Positions 56,374 through 60,000 of a stretch of 60,000 bases of DNA are shown one piece after another. Numbering within the stretch: the stretch's first letter is position 1; every line of letters starts with the position of its first letter. Origin of the DNA: Hydractinia symbiolongicarpus (lineage: Eukaryota; Cnidaria; Hydrozoa; Anthoathecata; Hydractiniidae); assembly GCF_029227915.1 (NCBI RefSeq), contig NC_079877.1, positions 26,067,851 through 26,127,850 on the forward strand, given 5' to 3'. The translations under genes were made by a program, and so were the position numbers. Below the pieces are notes generated by a model, which saw nothing but the letters and a program-made list of their open reading frames with translations, was not told the origin of the DNA and ran no database searches.

Positions 56374-56849
56374 TAATAAATAATACATTTGATTGAGTTG
56401 CCAATTTATTAAATACCCCACACCCTACTTCCCCTTTTTTAGAATACCACCCCACCCCCTTGCCTTCCACTGTGGAGAAGTTCCCGTCCTTAAATCATTT
56501 ATGAAAATAACCCCTTAATGGGTCTATCGCGTACTTACGGCAAGCGGTTGTTGCGCTAGCACGATTTTCGTAGCCCACATAAAGAGCTTTAAATGCGCTG
56601 GGACTCTATCCTAGGGATGGGTAATGTGCTTAGTATATCCTTAAAAAACTGCAATATATAAGGCTAAATATTCTTAAAGTAATATGCTTATCAAAAATAT
56701 GTAATAACCATTTTATAAAAAAAATTTAGTCGTACAAATTTGATTTAATCGACTAAAATTAGGTCATTGGTTTTGCTTCAAATGTCTTTTTATCCTTTAC
56801 TCTCAGTATGTTTAATCATTTTTTTAAGGTGAGGCGATTTATTATGATT

Positions 56850-56998
56850 TAATGACACAAAAATCTCCATAATAATAGCAAATTCTGTCTGTCAGCGTGC
56901 CAGAAAAATGTCGTGCTACGGAAACACAAAATGCGATATTATAAGGACAGGCAAACACGTGGATTTATCCACGAAAAAACGAGCACTGTAATAACTTG
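56850..56998 (+). mobile_element. Degenerate Helitron-like copy
   Basis: TCTGTCTGTCAGCG near the left, GTGCTACGGAAACAC inside and CACGTGGATTTATCCACG hairpin near the right. The CTAG end is lost. The interior resembles 7580-7600 (ATGTTACGGAAACACGAA). Confidence 0.45.
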
Positions 56999-57073
56999 TT
57001 GATTTTGATTTTTTTTAAATTCTAATTACATTAAAAAAATGTACACAGTTGTTTCAAAACGTTAAAAAAGTTT

Positions 57074-57146
57074 GTATCAATAAAAAAATATCAGAGATAT
57101 ATGAATATCGGTATCAATATTTTCCATAAATCTCGTCACACGATAC
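57074..57146 (-). promoter_or_regulatory. SECIS element (type II-like) in the selenoprotein T 3' UTR
   Basis: On the minus strand, GTGA (57139-57136) and TGAT (57093-57090) form the non-Watson-Crick core. Between them GAGATTTATG pairs with CATATATCTC at 9 of 10 positions. Unpaired AAA (57123-57121) lies at the top, followed by a mini-stem AATAT/ATATT. Below the core GTATC (57146-57142) pairs with GATAC (57078-57074). It lies about 90 nt after the TAG stop. Core, AAA motif, helix length and position all fit a eukaryotic SECIS, which directs selenocysteine insertion at UGA. Confidence 0.75.
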
Positions 57147-57233
57147 TAACCAATTAGAACGTTCCGAAATGAAAATGCTAGTTGCGTGCAAACAATTGTC
57201 ATTTATTATACTCTCCTCCGTTGATATTTAAAA

Positions 57234-58738
57234 CTATAGTTCTACATGCTCTTCAGTGTCAAATTCATCAAAATCATTCCTCGCGTTTGCCTTCTTAGTA
57301 TTGTATTTCTCTTTATCGTGAAAATCACCAAAAGTGGAGGATTGTGATGGAGGTGAGAATTGTGGTGAAGAAGCGCCTGATGGATTTATTCGGTTTTGAA
57401 TGATCTGAAAGAGCTCCTCCCCTTGTGGTATACGTCCAGTTTTTAATTTAGACCATACTTTGGTGCCTATAAAGGAAACAGTTTATTATCGCGTATACTT
57501 TAATAGATTACTTGCCGTTGTTTACAAAGTTCAAGGAACATTGCAGATTTTTTTACATGGGCGCGCATTCTTAACGGTAAGGATGAGGTAGAATGGCTGT
57601 TATTTAAAGTTATATAGAAGTTTTAAAAGGCAATTAAAATGATTTCCTTTAACTTTTTCGAAAAAGATTTAATTAAATGCTGTGGTCTGTTGTTTACATT
57701 TTCTATGTACAGCGATGAGTGCATATGTTCATTGTTCTCAGCATAAAAGACGTAACGTCACACGCTTTTGTGTACTATGTAAGTATTTTTGCATCTATGG
57801 GAGTAATATGAACACAGAAAATAGACAATTCTTAATTCCGTGAAAACGAGGATGATTGTTTATTTTTAATGCTACAAATATTACAAATCCCATACAATTA
57901 GTATAACTTCACAAAGTTGCAAATTCAAATGTAACTGTATTTAAACCTTAGGTAACCGTTATGATTGGCAATATGCAAACCTCGAAAAAGGAGAGAAAGT
58001 AACTTTCTTTATTGACAATCAAAATATATACAGTTGTACTAGTTGAATGGCTCCCGAAAATGCCCATTTGATAAATATTATAGAAAATAAATCTTTAATG
58101 ACGCTAGAAGAATGAACGCATTCCCTTAGGGTGATACACAGTTAGTGTATTATTATAACAGACTGGTTGTTGTATTATTCGAATTGCTGTAAACTTTTAC
58201 AGACATGACCTACCATTAAGTTCGATTTCAAAAGCACCAGTCTGAAGTAATGCACCTTCGATGGTATTTGACAAAAAGAAAACAGACAAACAGGATACAA
58301 TCTAAAATGAAATAAAACTATATACATTGCTGACCCCATAGGAAACACAACAGTAATGAACTATCTATTTACTGATACATGTTTGTTAGGAACAGTTTAT
58401 TTTAACAAATTAATATTTTGAAAATTACACCAGCCGAAACATGAACCAATCTGTTTACTTATCTAGACAAGGAAAAAACAACTTAATAACACACCTTGTT
58501 TTCTTGTGACCATGTGTATGCTGATGGAGGAGGTACATTCAAAGTTTGCCATAAACTGGCTTTCTCACCAAAAACAATTGTAGCCAAGGTTATCCATTTT
58601 GCAAAATTCATAACTGATGCAATCATTGAATTCACTCTGGGTGGAGGGTAATTAGAACCGTATATTGCGATTTGAGGATATCGCTGCCTAATAGCAGTAG
58701 CGTATTCCTCAAATACGCGGTTGTACCCTCATCCAATG
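57234..58738 (-). CDS. SELENOT: Selenoprotein T, 3' three exons (UGA = selenocysteine), N-terminus beyond the window or unseen
   Basis: Minus-strand exons: 58738-58495, 58301-58214, 57466-57234, all with GT-AG sites and matching phases; stop TAG 57236-57234. The first visible exon begins with the last base of a split codon and reads IG-TGA-GYNRVFEEYATAIRQRYP, where TGA is at 58731-58729. Vertebrate SELENOT has CVSU-GYRRVFEEY here, so the TGA is the Sec codon of a CxxU motif; the Cys codon would be completed across the intron. Later blocks also match: ASVMNFAKWITLATIVFG (membrane-like segment), WSQENK, VSCLSVFFLSNTIEGALLQT, GAFEIELN, VWSKLKTGRIPQGEELFQII. The C-terminal tail (SPPSQSSTFGDFHDKEKYNT to HVEL) looks lineage-specific and ends in a possible ER-retention-like HVEL. 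SELENOT is an ER thioredoxin-fold oxidoreductase. Confidence is very high for homology. Confidence 0.9.
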
Positions 58739-59575
58739 CTAAAAATAAGATTTATTTTTATGTAACTTTTCAAAATCTAAACATAATGTGGCAGAGATAA
58801 ATATTCTTTACTGGTATTTTTTATTATTCTTTATGTAGTCAGTATGAAAATTTAGTGTTTTAACATTAACCCTAAAAGTTTCCCTCCCGCCTTAATGGTA
58901 ATATTTGAAGCAGCCATGAGGTATATATTGGGCAGGTTGGAGTATATATTGTAACAGTTTTAATTAAAAAATAGGCTTTTAGGCAGGCATATGGATTGTT
59001 TATCAAAAAGGAGAAACGTAAAATGTTGGTGAAGTAACGTGCACGTGGAATATTCCAGAGGCTTTTTTAGATATTCTTCAGGTAATTAACCTCAGACTTT
59101 TCTTTTTTAAAGAAAAAAAAGGACAATAATAAAGGAATGATAAATTTGAGATAGTAAACATAGCTAAATGCAGGCAAAAAAATGAACTTTTACATGCGGT
59201 GGTAAACATACCTGCACACACCCATAACTCCCTTCAGCCTAAGACACCCACGGCTTAGAACTATATAAACTAAAAATCTTGAACTAAACGGTTGTTCTTT
59301 AATACGGCTGCTCTGCTACGGCCAAAAAGCGGACAAAAATAAAATGGCTTCCCTAATTTTTAAAATTTTGTATTTTTATTAATTTTTAAGTTATTGGAGC
59401 TTTTTTTCGTATTATTTTAATTTTACCGAAATAAAAAGTATTGGAATGATCTACTTTTCTTTTTTATAAATATATAAATATGTTACATGTGTGTTAACCC
59501 TAGTGAGAAAAACTTGGGACAGTCGTAGAATGTCTTAGTACAAACTCATTCAAGGTCAAAAAAAATTTGATGACG
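58739..59575. other. Intron/upstream sequence of the selenoprotein T gene, no exon found
   Basis: The upstream exon must end in two bases that complete the split codon (TG for Cys is expected). A good donor CAG-GTATGT exists on the minus strand near 59212, but its coding sequence does not resemble the SELENOT N-terminus. No other candidate was seen to 60000. Confidence 0.35.
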
Positions 59576-59716
59576 TCATTATATTATTACCCTTATGCCT
59601 CTGTTCGTCTGTCTGTCACGCAAAATGGTAGCTTAGCTGCGCAAGTAGCGGGACGCATGCAATGCGTTATTAAAAAAAAGGCGAACCCATGGATTTTTCT
59701 ACGCGCTAACAACTAG
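59576..59716 (+). mobile_element. Helitron-like short element, second solo copy
   Basis: Starts TCATTATATTATTACCC, shares GCAAAATGGTAGCTTAGCTG and CAAGTAGCGGGACGCATGCA with 56238-56373, keeps a decayed hairpin (CCCATGGATTTTTCTACGCG) and ends CTAG then T at 59713-59716. Confidence 0.6.
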
Positions 59717-60000
59717 TACATATATAAAATCTTCTGGTCCTGATAATACAAAAATTCTGACTCCAGGAAATTTTTTCACCGGAATCTATAATAAAAGTTA
59801 GGAAATATCACCAAAAGTCACCCAATTAAAATTGCCGCCCCCGGCCAGCAATAAATAACTATAAGCAATAAGTTATTTTATTCCAGTATATACTTAATCT
59901 AACCTGTGGATCATAAAAAAGGTGTTTTCTTAACTTCATTCTAAATATACTGTGGAAGACACTCATCTACACAATAATTTTTAAAACATTTTGAGACATT
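59717..60000. other. AT-rich end of window, no feature seen
   Basis: No exon or repeat was recognised. Confidence 0.3.

Noticed and set aside
57193-57200. ATGA just after the SELENOT stop as the SECIS core
   Set aside because: No complementary helix leading to a matching GA core could be built. The GTGA/TGAT pair further down fits much better.
59180-59240. Minus-strand exon ending CAG-GTATGT as the SELENOT upstream exon
   Set aside because: Its residues do not resemble the SELENOT N-terminus and the phase would place Cys at the wrong distance from Sec.

Overview
This is animal nuclear DNA: AT-rich (roughly two thirds A+T), intron-rich and crowded with transposon remnants. Nothing bacterial was seen. 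The gene content suggests a cnidarian, probably an AT-rich medusozoan/hydrozoan. The reasons are a MAM/EGF receptor, a PAN/EGF secreted protein with a Cys-rich DVYAKFC tail, HARBI1-type transposases, Penelope-like and Helitron debris, and foldback repeats of the CAACCTCGTCCCC family. The taxon is inferred.

Host genes, in order: (1) 23.2-24.2 kb (+), a membrane-anchored PC-esterase/SGNH-type protein broken by one in-frame stop and one frameshift. (2) 31.3-32.0 kb (-), a single-exon secreted protein with HxE and PC..C residues spaced like the zinc site of AID/APOBEC-type deaminases; its frame depends on a 13-base homopolymer. (3) 40.0-48.9 kb (+), an 11-12 exon type I receptor: signal peptide, MAM, three EGF domains, one TM helix and a tyrosine-containing tail. 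(4) 52.3-53.8 kb (+), a three-exon secreted PAN/apple-EGF protein. (5) 57.1-58.7 kb (-), the 3' exons of a selenoprotein T gene, with an in-frame TGA read as selenocysteine and a recognisable SECIS hairpin in the 3' UTR.

Mobile elements fill most of the rest. 0-2.2 kb: a broken MADF-domain ORF and two head-to-tail 5'-truncated non-LTR retrotransposon copies with a (TTTA)n tail. 3.6-5.2 kb: a 60-bp minisatellite and a 714-bp (GACA)n array. 6.1-6.7 kb and 41.3-42.0 kb: remnants of one transposon ORF family. 7.5-9.6 kb: tandem Helitron-like units, with solo copies at 54-60 kb. 10.8-12.7 kb: a decayed PIF/Harbinger element with transposase and MADF ORF on opposite strands. 19-22.5 kb: a decayed Helitron Rep ORF followed by a second dead Harbinger transposase. 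25.8-30.3 kb: a Penelope-like element between 221-bp direct repeats, with a second truncated copy at 50.1-51.5 kb. 34.2-34.6 kb: a possible pogo/Tigger C-terminus. 34.9-39.6 kb: a nearly perfect 2.34-kb tandem duplication. A foldback MITE family recurs at 33-56 kb, and three copies keep exact 9-bp target duplications.

The host genes are not an operon and do not obviously work together. Three encode secreted or cell-surface proteins. The best candidates for novelty are the deaminase-like secreted protein and the MAM/EGF receptor. The selenoprotein T gene has the strongest internal evidence.
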